Source of the DNA: Liolophura sinensis
Lineage: Eukaryota > Mollusca > Polyplacophora > Chitonida > Chitonidae
Reading direction: 5' to 3'
Length of the DNA stretch: 64,000 bases
NCBI RefSeq assembly: GCF_032854445.1
Contig: NC_088301.1
Coordinates: 46,497,116-46,561,115 of the forward strand
Below are positions 43,424-56,876 of the stretch, piece after piece. The translations under genes were made by a program, and so were the position numbers. The notes under the pieces were generated by a model. The model ran no database searches. It was not told the origin of the DNA and saw nothing but the letters and a program-made list of their open reading frames with translations. Positions within the stretch are counted from its first letter, which is position 1, and every line of letters starts with the position of its first letter.

Positions 43424-43700
43424 TACATTATGTGATACTTTCAAGTTATACATAACCACCGTGATATTCGTACACTATGTGATGCTTTCAGGTTATACAT
43501 AACCAACGTAATATTGATACATTATGTAATACTTTCAGGTTATATATAACTAACGTCATATTGGTACATTATGTGATACTTTCTGGTTATATATAACTAA
43601 CGTCATATTGGTACATTATGATACTTTCAGGTTGTACATAACCAACGTGATAATGGTATATTATGTGATACTTTCAGGTTATATGTAACCAATGTGATTT
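43424..43700 (+). repeat. 47-bp minisatellite, six units, each with a palindrome
   Basis: Units start at 43424, 43471, 43518, 43565, 43612 and 43657. Four intervals are 47 bases and the fifth is 45, through a TG deletion. The consensus runs TACATTATGTGATACTTTCAG, then GGTTATATATAACC, then AACGTNATATTGG. The GGTTAT..ATAACC core is a near-perfect palindrome in most units and perfect (GTTATATATAAC) in units 3 and 4. Those two units also carry ACGTCAT and are almost identical, which suggests recent unequal exchange. Confidence 0.95.
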
Positions 43701-46700
43701 AAGCGTGTACGGTTCAGCAATATCAGGTGAACTCCAATGCTTTGTTCTGCTGGTATTCGCTTGACGGAGTATTCATCTTCAAGAATGTAGGAATATTATG
43801 CTCTTTTCGTCTGGTCGATCTATGATACCATGTGAATCCTCTGAACGCCAAAAATATTTGTCAGTCACATTCAGAAAGGCATTGGGAATTTGCCGCGGGC
43901 TCCATAGCCTTAATACTCTCATAATTAATAGCCACTGTTTGCCCTTAATATGAAGGGTCTCGCAGTCTGCTGCTTACCCTGGGTGAAATAGGAAAATCAG
44001 TAGCCGCGTAGATGTGATAAGATTGATATTGCCATTGGAGAAGCCGCCTGGAGGCTTATTAGGGCGGGATCTGCCTCGGTGCTCTTAAATTACTGCTAGC
44101 TTATTGGGGAATCAGTGGTGTTGGAACCCGAGGCTCCTTCGGAGCGGGTCGTGACATCAAAGCGGCTAGAGGACATGCAAGCTACTTGAATTAACCGTTT
44201 TCACTCTTCTTCCCAGTAACCTTACATTTATAAGAAGACGATTTTGCCAGAATGCGGTTTATCGTCAAGCTGGCATCCATAGCAGTATTGGTGTACTGCT
44301 CACGATTCAGTTAGCACCATGAGCGACCTTGGCGGAAAAGTATCTTTCTCGGAACTGCAATCCATTCTTCAAAGCCAATAAATTAAAACGGAAAGTGATT
44401 CCTATTTGTGGGTGGCTGTTGCATTCCATTTTGATGTTCTCTTGCCTAGTTGGGAACAAATCAATAACATCTACTTTCATAACCAACGATGAGAGGGTTA
44501 GCTTTTGAACAAAGGGACACAGAAGTAGAGCCCCGCATAGAGCTGAAGACTAACTGTGTGCCAATATAAAGTTTCGTCCCTAGGTACTCCGCCAAGCCAT
44601 TTGTGATTAGGGCGTAGCTTACGCACCATAATATGCATGCTGACAGTTTACAACTGACTGCGATCAATGCCCCCGGTCTTTGGCCCAGACCTTTGACAGA
44701 CCAGATGGTAACGGTTACTTGCCTGGGTCTCTGCCTTATGCAAATCCTGTGAAGGGATCCTTAGCGGTTGCCATCTGGAGATGAGTAATAAGCACCAGAC
44801 TTGTGGTATATGGTCAGATTAACTTTTATGGTGTCAGGTTTGAACTTTTCTCCCGATGGTGTAACAGCATCCGCACTAAAATGCAAGTCTCGATTAGATG
44901 TCATTCTCTCCCCAGCCAAAATCGTTCATGGCATAAATTAGACGTTTGTATATGCAACACCTATTCTTGCTAATATTTGTTCATTTAACCTCTTTAACCA
45001 CAGGGAATAATATTTCGAGATGAATACAACAATGAGCAAGTATTCTAGTTAACGGAGACTGCGGGTTCCGAGTTAGTTGCTTCAATTGATCCATGTACAA
45101 ATACACATACCCCCGGGCATTTGAAGCGTTGATTGGTGTTCACAGCATTATTGAACTTTGCCACAATCCAATTTATTCCATGTTTACCCGTTGCCATTTA
45201 TTACTGAAAAAGGTACGGCAAACAAGGCTAAGGCCATACAGGCGAACAGAGCAAAGACACACTTAAGGAACAAATTAAAAGGGCTATCAAGGAAAGCAAC
45301 GGGCCTCTTGCTTCAGTTTGTATTTAGAGGTAAATGGTAGCATTCATTCCCATGTCGTGCGCAGCGGTCTAATGCTGTCATTCATTCAGCTGAAAGGCAA
45401 ATTTCAGGAAGGCCACCCAATTATTGGGCGTATCAGTTCATATTTAATACCGCAATTTTCTATCAAGACTCAGCTAATAAACACACTAAATGAGCTGTGC
45501 ATGTAACGCTTGTGAACATGTAAGCCCGCTGGAGACTTTCATGTCTTTCAATTTCTTTGGCTAGATAGACCAATCATTGTTTTACCCGCATATTATTGGT
45601 AGTGTGGTATGTGGAGAGGCATAAGTAATGGGTACCTTTGCTGTTTGTTAATTCCGCCAGGCTGATGGATAACATACTGTATCAAAGAGTTAGGAACCAA
45701 GCTGTCATTAGTCAGGCTTAAATGATCAGTCATGAAGAAAGTCGACAAGACAAGATGACCTGCGAGGTTTTGACCAGGCATGCATGCGGAGTCCTCTTTC
45801 TGCCGCCGTCTTTGTTGTCGAATACTTATAATACTATAAATTTGATCTTGGTTTGGAAATTATGTTTTGTGAATTTGCGATTACACCCTGTGGATTTAAT
45901 TAGCACGTATGTGGAGTTGTGAGGATTCATACGGAAGCATCTCTGATGTTTCCACGCTTGCTCGAATTGTACGTTGTACAAGTGGGTGAATAGATCTATT
46001 TATATCTGATCAGATAGCGACAAATGTTTTGTCTTAGTGGTTTCAGTGAATTGGCCCAAAGTCGAGCATTGGCAAGCTTTAAAGGAAGAGGCAGCTAATA
46101 TGGAACATGATTTCTAGAATAGGGGGAACTGTAATAACATGAAATGAAACAAATCCTTCTCATAAATCGTTAATTACTTCGTGGTACTGGTTACTAATGT
46201 CGCTATGACATTATCGGTTTAAATACCATCCCATGCACCGTTCAAAGCGACATGGTATGAATTTCAAATATACAGAAAATGTAAGATATGGCATCCACGA
46301 TACGATACTATGACAGCGACAGAACAAAGCCTCGGGTACGTCATTTCCTGTCCGGAGCTTTGCCGTCTATGGCATTCGGATTGGCTAATTTTTGTAGAGC
46401 CACAAATTTCTATCATTGACTAAGTTTACTGTGTTTGCCAGCATCTTCAAAAGTCAGAAAATTTCATAGCTATAGTATAGTTGAAAATTGCAAGCCTTGG
46501 CCGATATCTTTTATTCCCACTACACAGAATTTGGGATTTTTTAAATCTTGTTTGGTAGCAGTTGTAGATTTTACATCACGTAGTAATAAAGGAATTATAC
46601 AAGGAGACTAAGGGTGGATATCTTTAAAAACTAAAAAATGTCATTAGATCATGGGAGTTGAGCGAAAGCAGTGATATTAGGATTTGAAAATACATGTATG

Positions 46701-49493
46701 GTTAAGTACAGCTACTTGACATTATCCGTCAACGATGGCTGTATTCCGAGTGCAACTCGAAATTACCCAGAGTTTAGCTATAACCTTTGAAGGCCTGCGT
46801 TATATAATTTAGACGAATACGTTAGTCAGAATGAGTGAGAGTTATTTTGACTAGTGTAGTATTAAACTACCTATAATCCAATTATAACATGCAAACCGTT
46901 AAGTTTAAGAGCTTCAACCGAGTGCTTGGACCAAGTCGTGAGTAAGTGCCGAAGAAGTTTGAATTCGTCAAGTTGCATATTCATTTGATTGAACAATTTA
47001 GCGTGCAATCAATAGTTTCCCCATGCGTGAAGTAAAGATGTAACATTATAGTCAGGAGTCAGTTATCTCCCTTGTCTGCCATCAGTTTCCCCCATTTCGT
47101 GTAAAACCTACCGTACTTCAGGGTTGACCCTAGTACGTGTATATAGAAATTTCATTCGAGAGTAGTGTGTGTTCGCTGGGAAAATGAAGAGCATTATAGA
47201 CAGTCTGGTCTAAAACATGGTCCCAGCAGTTAAAACAACGTCAGCTGTTTAATTGATCTGGGACCTTGTGTGCAGATTTCGTATACGGTTTGTGTTTTCC
47301 ATTATTCTGCATCCCCAGATGGCCGATATCAATACGCTCACAATGATATCGTTTCTTAGAAATGGAACTTTTTTGTCTTCCCTGTTGATGTTTTGTCTTT
47401 TGTGATGCTGCAACATTACCTGCCGAGTTTGTGAACATAAAGACAGACTTGAGTTCAGAAAACGGCTGTGGTTTCACGCATTCTTTGACACGGGACGATA
47501 TTCTGACTACGCTGACTCATGCCTTTTGGGTCTACTTGCATCAGCAGTTTTAGGCTACATTTATTTATATATTGCAACACGGAAGCGAGAAAAATGGTTT
47601 ATCCAGCTTACAGGATTAGTGTTTCTTTTTTCATTTTGCCTGCATGGGCATAATCAGATCTCCTGATTTCGGTTCGTGACCTGCATACAGCAAATCTATT
47701 TGTGGAATTTGGTGCCCGTTTGCCGTTATGCATAGAGTCAACACTCTGGTCTGTATAGCAATTCCGCTATAAGGTTGGAAATTTAATTTTAACCCTACTT
47801 TCCGTGTTTCTGGAAATATTTACATAGGCTATCCCTGCCATAGAGACTGAAACAGTAGTAAACGGCAACAATGGAATATTAAACATAAGGTTCCAAAACT
47901 AGTACATTCCTGATACAAGTTCAGTTGAAGTATGTTTTTGGCGTTTCCAGTTTTTGAAATGATTTGTGAGTTAATGTTTTAAGCTTGTTTCTATGTAAAT
48001 ATGACCATTTTCTATCACTGAAGAGAAACGATCAAAGATGAAGGCGGTTCGGGTTCACGAGTATCACCAAGCCATTTTGCAGGAGCTATTGATCGCTCAG
48101 TTGGGAAGGTCATTTGCGTTGACTTTGTAATTTTGGCAAGGGTTTGTCGACCACAATGTAAAGTAATTATCCCAAATTTGGAAATGTCGAGGCCAATGAT
48201 TTGAAGAAGAATGCCAAGACGATTGTTTTAAGGATCATACAATCAGTTTTGTTTGAAAGATGTTGAATTATTGAAGATTATACTTTTTGATGATGGATAG
48301 GACATTTGTATGCTTTTTGGCTTGGAATTCCAGAAGAAGCGCTGAAGTACATGTATAATTCTAATTGCATGCCGTTTGATCCACTCGCTCTTAAATCACG
48401 AACATGTAATATTATATTGTAGATCCATCGGCTCGGCACATACTGTACAAGAGATTTTAATTCAGAAAAACTAATAACGTCTGAAGATGACAACGTTCAT
48501 CTAGTGTGATTCCAAGGATTTTTTTCTGGCCTTCGTTCAAAAAGAGAAAACTTACTGAAAAATATGTCGCCTAGCCTGAAAGGCATTAATTAGAGAGATC
48601 TTGTGAACACACCTCTCGTTTTTTTGTATTGCTCTATATAGAAATATCCACATCAACACGCATGTGAGTATGCGAGCGTTTTGTGACACACCAGAATACC
48701 TTTGTTTAGGAGGTGATGAGATGATTCTGGTAACCCGGTTGGCTGAAACACTGTTGTTTGAGAAATACAATCAGCCTTACTAAGAGACTCCTTGATTTCT
48801 TTACGACTCTAAAAAGCTCGCGTCTCACCTTTTGAAGGATATCTATTTCAGCGCAAGAAGCAAATTTGTTCGTTTTTAAGTTGCCATTCAGAGTTTATTG
48901 ACTGCAAGGAGTGTAAAAAGGCGTATTCTGGCATGAGTCAATCACTGTTGGCAAATAAAGAGTTTCGGAGGAACAGAGTGGCTAGTGTTGTGTTGACAAC
49001 TCCTGAGAAGGTTTTCATGTCACTTGTTGCTCGACACACAGCAACACCGGATGCATAAAGGCGTGCACAATGCCATCCCCTTTACGTCCGGGCCTGGCTG
49101 AGCTCCTCTGCCTGACTTTCTGTACAACAAAACGGTTTTGTTAATGCTTGTCATGAAAAGCAATTCTGACTGTCTACTTTCAGATGAACAGATGTTGCAT
49201 GCTTGTACATGTATGCTTGTGTCACCTTCTTGCTAAAGATGAAAAACCCTCTAAGCCTTGATTAGATAGATACATAATATAGAGCTGACGGGTGCATTGC
49301 ATGCCCCCCAAAAGGTTGCAGTTTAAATACTTAATTGCTTAGCTTGCCTGCGAAATGCCAAACTCTCACTATCCGTGGCGGATTAATTTACAAATGATTG
49401 TTCTGCGCAGCTAAATGATATCCATAAGAATACTTGCAGGCTAGAAGAAAGAATACACAATATAATACAAACCGATAGCAGTGTAGATTTAAC
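43701..49493. other. Non-coding stretch, no supported exon
   Basis: I see no recognisable coding exon. A small bulged hairpin with a GCTCC/GGAGC stem (about 44129-44148) and the near-palindrome CCCAATTATTGGG (about 45417-45429) were noticed. Neither can be given a function from sequence alone. Confidence 0.4.
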
Positions 49494-49960
49494 TTAAACA
49501 AGATAGTTCATTTCATTTGGCTCTTGGCTACACATATCAAATTTAAGTGATAAAGTGCTAAATATTAGTTTACCACTATGCTGGATTTTTATTTTAGTTG
49601 CACACGATGTTTTTCGTTCATAATGATGCTTATGGCTTCGGGTGATGTATTTTAAATCTTTCTTTTCGTCAGAAAGCAGGCGTTTTACAGTTGAAACAAT
49701 TCCACAAAGGAATGGAAAACGTGATATGAGTTGTCTTACGTTGGATGGTTGGCAGACAAGGTGCTCACCTTCAGAAGCCAATGACATGTCTTCTTTAAAA
49801 GGGGTCGTGTGGCATTTTGTTGCCAAGGGGCTTGATATTGGAAGTGACCCATGCCCGTCGTTAGAGTTTTCGTCTTTTTGTGAAAGCATGCCGAAGGCAT
49901 TTGTCCATTTTACATAAAAAATAAGCAGGGATAGGAAAATGAGCGAAGTGCGTATAGTCG
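49494..49960 (-). CDS. Candidate exon of a small secreted protein
   Basis: On the minus strand an open frame of about 155 codons ends in TAA at 49494. It begins with a hydrophobic stretch (SLIFLSLLIFYV) and a TNA-FG break that looks like a signal-peptidase site. A polar part follows with five cysteines and a KR pair. There is no ATG before the hydrophobic stretch: the in-frame start is TTG at 49970, and the first ATG (49889) lies after the signal. A plausible acceptor, CTTGCTGCCAG, ends at 49961, so the start codon may be in an upstream exon. No family is recognised, and no AATAAA was seen just downstream. The length of the open frame in AT-rich DNA is the main support. Confidence 0.3.
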
Positions 49961-49970
49961 CTGGCAGCAA

Positions 49971-52900
49971 GTGGATGTCTTAAGATTACAGTGTGCTAAG
50001 CTAGGCATGGTGAGCAATTTTTAAAGTTGTCGTATCATCAGAAAATTCCTTTAGGGTAAATCAACCAAACTGACATCAAATTACACACAAATTCATGACT
50101 TGGTTTGCCGTGTGTCGCCCTGGGCAATATTTCAGGCTTTTCAGGCTCTTTCCGGTGGAAAAAGACATTGCTTTCATGTTTGTCAAAATTTTAGAGTTTT
50201 TGTTTGGATTGTCATGACACTCTTACTTTGGCATCTGAGATTAACTTTTAGTGTCAAGTTCACAAAGGGTGATTATTCACAAAACCTAATTGTAGACAGC
50301 ACTGTCTAGTAGATATCACCCAACAGTTTCACATTTGAAGTATTTATCTCAAATTAAACAGTTTTCTTTATATGTAAAAACAAGAAGAACGTCTTAGTTT
50401 CTAATGTTTTTTTTCTCGAATTTTTCATAGTTTCTAACGATAATGAATTTAAAATCTGCAGTCACTTAATTTACTCAAGTAACGACAATGGTAGAGCGTT
50501 GCAACAAAGCGAAACGTGATACCTCAGTCATGATGCATTTTCTGTGTTGCAGCGGAATAAAATAGTGAATCCGGGTGACCCTATTCTGGATGTAAATCGC
50601 TTGGACCACTTCGCTGACTGATTTGATCGTTGCTTTTTTACCGGACCTTCCCCTGAGACTATGTTAGCAAGCCGCGAACATGTTAGAGAAGATCGTTAGT
50701 TCCTGCACTGCAAAAATGCTAGGGTGTCTCAACAAAAGAGAAATAATTTTGGGTGTTGGAACCGGGAAACAAACACACTAATGAGGTGTTGGATTGTGGG
50801 ATGTGTGTGGCCGATATTCCCATTAGTACTAAGTGCATGGGTTTTTTTGCCTCTGAGGCATCATCTCTACGTTATAACTAGCGGTTCGCTGGTATTTACC
50901 AAGTCACTACTGCGCCGGTGCTACGGGGCGCATAAAATGTACCATTTTCCCGGTTTTACTCTAGCAGTTGATTCAACAAATATTACAGCTTGACGCATCA
51001 AGCTGATCGTCACAAACGGAAATAGTGTTTCAGCATCTCACATTATGATGGCGTAGTCGTCTCCGGACATGTGGACTCATGCTGAAGCCAGTTTCTTACG
51101 TCTAGGCCAGTTGGATGTCCATAGTATCCCGTTGAACCCTGCTTGTTAATATAATTGATGTGTTACATGGTTAAGTCACTTTATTTAGCAAGAATAGTGG
51201 CTCTATACATATATAAAACTTATTTTTGTAATCCGCATGGTTAGTGTAACTGGAAAGACTACATCGGCGAATTTGTGTTTTTTTTTTTAAGGAAACATGC
51301 AAGTATGTGATAAGTGCTTACGAAACAGCTTCTGTTTCTCTGCATCCAGGTACGTTTAAACGCTGCTTTATTTGAGATTGGCAAATACCTATAACGCATG
51401 TTAGACAAAAAAAGTAGCTCAGTAAAAACAAACTGAGATGGTTATTGAAGATAGAAACAACTTCAGCATTAATTTGTTTCACGCAGGAAGTAGTTTCACG
51501 CAATTGCGTTATTTGGCTTTTCCGGCTTCTTTTGTGTGTGTGTGGTGGGGGGGGGGGGGCTCTGAACAGTTTTCTTTTTTAATCATACACGTCGTTGTTT
51601 ATTCGGGTGTACCACGTGCTATATCTATCATTTCATGGTATGTGTAGTCGTAATGGATAGACGAACAGGTATACTTTATTGTTTGGATAAGGATTAATGC
51701 CGTAAAGTCTTGTTTTCCACGTTCGAAGAACATTAAGGATTTATTTTGTATTAATTTAAAATATATGTCTGTTTACAGTTCAACACGTTCATACTTCAAA
51801 ATAGAATGAAGAATGCAGCACAGATACCATTTACATTTATGTCATTAAACGTATCTGGTAAGAAAAATGTAGCCTGATTACTGAAGGATACTCTAGTTAA
51901 TTTATCAAATTTTCTGTTGATATCTCTGGCTCCTGATAAATCATAAATTATCCTTCTAGGTCTATACATTAAGGTACGTTCTACTCCAAACCAGATCCAT
52001 ATATCCAAGGAAATCTTATCATATACTGCCACGCATTCAAGAGTTTGTTTTTGTTATTTAGAACAGGGGGTTTATTATAGCAGACGTGTGGAAAAACCAG
52101 AACACCACCATGTTTCAAAGTATCTTCTTTTTTTGTCGATTCTTTCTTTTTCCTGGTACTGATTTGGTGGATCGATATCGCACAGTTGTGTTTTTAGCAC
52201 AGTTTTTACTTCATGAAATATGGACACTTGCATCAATTTTCTACAGCATTTCTCCTCTCGAACAACGGGTCATGTACAAATTATGGCTCAGCGGCGTTTG
52301 ACCATGCGGTTGTCGTAGCTCGCCTAGACATTTTTTCCGGTATACATCACTCTTTTGTTATAAATCAAGTGTCGTCTAAATCTAACCGATGGTGTATTAA
52401 GCCGGTCCCAACTGCCGATCAGCGGTGCCAGACCTGGAGGCATAATTATCCCTTGTCTGTGGAGATTTTTTGTTGCCCTGAAGGACGAAGTCTACTACGA
52501 CATGAGTCAATATCGCAGAAACACTAGTGAAACTGCTGTGTCGAAACCATCGTGGTCACTAAAGCGTGCACGAAACAATGATGCCCACCAATATCCATCA
52601 AAAATCCTTCGATAAACTGAACCCATTGTTTTGCACACCTTCCTTAAATGCGTCCATGAAACCACAGCGGACGACATATAGAATCTCGTCTCAGCCATAT
52701 TTCAAATTAATTCATCGCTCCATTACACTTTCATGAGAGCCGAAAGGCATGCTGTATTTATACAGTTATAAAAGACCCTCTTATGATCAATATATACTGT
52801 TCTCGGCATTCGTGGACGTATTTACGTTAAGTTTTACGGTAATAGCGTAACCACTTACCACAAGAGCCTGTATACTGTGTGCATGGACAGCCATTGGAGG

Positions 52901-54927
52901 AGTATAATGCTTATAACGTTTCTTTTGCAAAACGCCATCTTCTCTTTCTACAAAAATGCCACTTGTGCAAGTCGACCAGTATTGTATCTGTTATTTTCAT
53001 GAATCACTATGTGAATAAAATATAATTCTACCAGAACAAGGGCATTTTTAATAATAACGTAGCATCAATGCCAGCATAAGTGAATAGCTGTAAAAGGTGC
53101 AAGATATGTAGCATACATACCATCATTTATCTTTTCCTATTTGTTGTTTTGTTTTAGTATTAGTCTATAGCAAATGTGATGACACACCATTTTGATTACT
53201 TTAGACCAGTCAGCTGTAATAAATTGCAATTGACATTGCTGCCTTGTTTTTACCTAGTTTAACCATGATGGTAGGGGTTGTGTGATTTGCTACTACTTAA
53301 GCATTTGCGTGAACAGTCAGAATAAACCTACTGATAATTGGCAAGAGGCTGTATTCCACTCGTTGTGACAAACGGCCATTTATCACACTCTTCCACTTGT
53401 TAACCAACTTATATATGTTGCAACACTTCATTATGAGATGAAACAATTTAATTTCTCTATGACAGGCCGTCGGGAATATGGAATCATGTCTGTGGAAAGA
53501 CACCTGGTTTTCTGATACGAGTGAAAAGTTTCGTAATCCGTGTTACAGACGTGCGAGCAAATACCTTGGCAAACGAGTACAAATTTTCATTGGTTAAAGT
53601 GAAGGCGCCTCATTAACATTTACATAACTTACACAGAGGTTGGACATGGACGACCAAGAATCATTTACAACAAGTAACAACAACTTAACCCTAACCCGTC
53701 GCCCACCCTCGTCCAATCCGTCTCCATGTTCAAAATCCCAATCTCCATGATCATCAAATTCGCCCACCTTTAAACTTCCCCAACTCTTCAGCCCACAGCA
53801 ACTTTAAACAACATGTTACAGCTTACTATTGTATCGCTGTTCCTATTGATGATTATGTTAATTAGCCATGCGTATCAGACTTGTGAGCTCTTTCAGCAGA
53901 TGTAGCAGACGTAAGGTTGCGGGCCACTGCATGAGGAGAGTAAAGCAAACCAAGCGGTTCCAACAATTTGCAGCTACATGAACCGCCTTTAGCAAACACT
54001 ACAGGGCATTAAGCCAAACAAGACCTTCTGATTAACCTTCAGACTCTTATGCACATTAACCAAGCCTTACAAGTTTTTCCATAAAACCGACCTCTTCTTT
54101 ACTTCTGTCTGGACATATCCACTGTGCCCATTTCACGTATGGAATTGTGTGCTCTTATCACAATTTTGAAATGTGATATGACCAACCTCCCAACCGATGT
54201 ACGTACCTTTTATTGTATTTGTTATATGATTAAAGCCATTTCCTGTTAATAATACTTCAAACAGGAATATTTTGCTGCATGCAGGCACATGTCTTTAATT
54301 TTTTTTATCTGCAAGTTCGATTTCTTCCGTTTTCAAGACAGGTGTAAATCAATACATTCAACTTAACAAAAATATTAAGTGAACGCCCATGGGAATCAGA
54401 ATCCACTGCAACACAATGCAATGGAACTAAAGCGACAGAAATTGTTCAATATTCAATCGATGGATAACTGATGAGTCTACCGGTTGTTTAGACGACAGAG
54501 CAGTAAGTAAATCAATCTGAAGCTAACCATGAAGGCTTATGAGAAGCGGTCGAAACATTCACTCAGACAGCTAACCATTTCTATAGCAGATGTGCTAATG
54601 AGTACAGATGAGATTAGATCGAGCATATTGGAATATCCTCAGATAATTAAATTGGTGCAATCAAAGAAGTGTCAGCTTACAGTGTTTATTACTATATTTA
54701 CTTATGCCAATGTAATGACATAGTGCAGATTAGACCTACTGTAAATACAAATATATGCATTTCTACCTGAACAAGTCTTCCCGAAAAGTTCAGTCTTTGG
54801 TTGTATCTTTGCTGTCTTATCTAAGTTTTCGCCAGTATTTGTTACTATGGCTACGTTGAGAAATATTTCATGGCTTTTGTATTGCATCGTGCGGTAAAGT
54901 CGATGACATCAGTCAGAGAATAATGCG
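49971..54927. other. Non-coding stretch, no supported exon
   Basis: No supported exon. It holds a GT-to-poly(G) tract at 51532-51559. An ATG frame of 104 codons (52213-52527, plus) has no recognisable motif and is not called. Confidence 0.4.
51532..51559 (+). repeat. (TG)n followed by a 13-base G run
   Basis: A short TG repeat passes into 13 consecutive G. Such a tract is prone to length error in sequencing. Confidence 0.9.
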
Positions 54928-55020
54928 CCACTTGGTATAGTGGTCGAGAATGTCAGTGTAGACTGAAGCAGATGGGATCATATCTGTTCTCGGGAAACTG
55001 GGATTTAATCCTTGTATTTA
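54928..55020 (+). repeat. Degenerate tRNA-derived SINE head
   Basis: TGGTATAGTGG (54933-54943) matches a box A of the tRNA-Glu/Asp/Gly kind. GGATTTAATCC near 55001 sits where a decayed box B would be. The spacing is tRNA-like, but the stems do not pair well, so it is not a working tRNA gene. It is a different family from the SINE copies at 22-38 kb. The unrelated tail may continue to about 55120. Confidence 0.45.
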
Positions 55021-55505
55021 TTGTTAAGGATGATGGCTGGTAGAAGTGGGGTGTATCCTTGTCTACCTCAACAAGGAGGTGTGATACAGTGGTTGTTACC
55101 TAGATCGATGTCACCTTGTTAAGGAATCAGTGGACTGTCTGCACGTCCCCCACCCCCCTCGTATTGATCCCTTGTCCCCTTCGCTCGCAGCGCATCATTG
55201 TGACTTCCGTTTATCCGCTACTCGCCAATATGTAACTTGAGGTATGCCTGACACATGTTTAACGTTTTTATTTACAGATTTCTCTGTTGTGAACAACTGG
55301 AGCTGGTCCGAAGACCACTCGGGTCGAGATGATCTCAGCGGAAGGTAGTAATGTTGGGAACGAAGTGAAGCAATGACCGCCGTTGGAAGGACACACCGCC
55401 TGCAACAATGGACCGCACCCAGGTCTCGCAGCATCTAAACTACATCCGACTGGGCAAAGCTTATCGATGCCACTAACATCGTCCCGTTACTTCCTCAGGG
55501 AGTTC

Positions 55506-55520
55506 ATGTTGGAGAGATGA
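55506..55520 (+). promoter_or_regulatory. Minimal uORF overlapping the receptor start codon
   Basis: ATG TTG GAG AGA TGA: a four-codon reading frame whose stop overlaps the receptor ATG as ATGA. If translated, it could lower initiation on the receptor or pass ribosomes to it by re-initiation. It is seen in the sequence; its effect is inference. If the acceptor-like CTTCCTCAG at 55490-55498 is used, the uORF is still retained in the mRNA. Confidence 0.5.
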
Positions 55521-56876
55521 CTGTACAGGGTTACCGGACTATCCTGTGGATTACCGTTGTCTTATGCATATGTGGAAGAGGTAACCCGTATGGTCTTCGG
55601 TACAACAACCACACCTCACAGTCTGTGGTCTTTGCCAGAGAGGACGGAGATATCATCCTTGGAGGTCTGTTTCCTGTGCACGAAAAGGGGGATGTGAGAG
55701 CCTGTGGAAACGTTAATTTGGACAGAGGGATTCAAAGACTGGAGGCCATGCTTTTCACTATAGACTGTATTAACAACAACGACTCTATCTTACCAGGCAT
55801 TCGTCTTGGGGCAAACATTTTTGACACCTGTGGCAGAGCTACATATGCCCTAGAACAGTCCCTTGAGTTTGTACGCGCGTCAATGAGTGCTCTGGATGAG
55901 TCCGAGTTTACATGTGAGGATGGTTCACAAGCTAGACCAAAGAACCCTTTGACAGCAGTAGCAGGCGTTATCGGAGGCTCGTACAGCAGTACTTCAATCC
56001 AAGTAGCAAACCTCCTTCGTCTATTTCGTATACCCCAAATAAGCTATGCATCAACTAGCGCCGCTTTAAGTGATAAATCTCGTTTTGATTACTTCGTCAG
56101 GACTGTGCCGCCGGATACATTACAAGCTAAAGCTCTAGTGGATATTGTCCAATTCTTCAACTGGACCTATGTGTCGACAGTCTACTCCGAGGGAGAATAT
56201 GGAGAAAATGGCATAGATTACTTTGAAAATGAAGCACGTAAAAGAAATATTTGTATTGCTCTTTCGCTAAAAATAAATTCAAATTCCAACCCTAGAACCT
56301 TCGAGGAAATAGTGACTCGTCTGAAAGATAAAGACCGAGCTAAGGTGATAATTGCTTTTGTCCGGGAGGAGGACGCGAAAAAGCTTCTGGCGGCGGCGAC
56401 TAACCTTAGTATTACTGACCGGTTTGTGTGGATAGCTGGTGATGGATGGGGTGTACAGGATGTACAGGGTGAGGACAATAAACTGGTAGCCGAAGGGGCA
56501 TTGACTATAGATTTACAATCAGTACCAATACCTGCTTTTGATAAATACTTTACAAATCTCAACCCAGCGCAAAATAACAGAAATCCATGGTTCAGGGAAT
56601 ACTGGGAAAAGGTTCACGGCTGTAGATTTCGTATTCATACTGATGACAAAAATCTTACCCAGCGAACTTGCACAGGAGATGAAAGACTGACGCCTACAAA
56701 TTACAAACAGGAAAGTAAAGTTCAATTTATATATGACGCAGTATACGCAATGGCTTATGCGCTAGACAAAATGCAGAAAGACCTCTGTCCAAACAGTACT
56801 GGGCTTTGTAGCCGAATGGAGAAAATCAATGGCGAGCGTCTTCTGAAGGATTACATACTGAACACTCATTTTAAAG
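55517..56876 (+). CDS. GRM2/3-like: Group II metabotropic glutamate receptor, exon 1
   Basis: This exon encodes residues 1-453 of a class C G-protein-coupled receptor that senses extracellular glutamate, normally as a disulphide-linked dimer coupled to Gi/o. Residues 1-20 are a signal peptide. From about 40 to the end is the bilobed ligand-binding domain. Residues expected to contact glutamate in this family are all present: R70 and R74 (in DRGIQRLEAM), S157-S158, T180 (in YASTSA), D200, Y228 (in SEGEYGE), D309 and K401 (in QESK). The blocks EQSLEFVRAS, GGSYSS and IQVANLLRLF match vertebrate GRM2/GRM3 and fly mGluRA more closely than groups I or III. The start is ATG 55517: an in-frame TAA lies at 55436 with no ATG between. 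The exon ends in phase 1 at a GTAAGG donor. No frame break in this exon. Confidence 0.96.

Noticed and set aside
53685-53697. TTAACCCTAACCC, telomere-like repeat
   Set aside because: Only about two units. Expected by chance in 64 kb.
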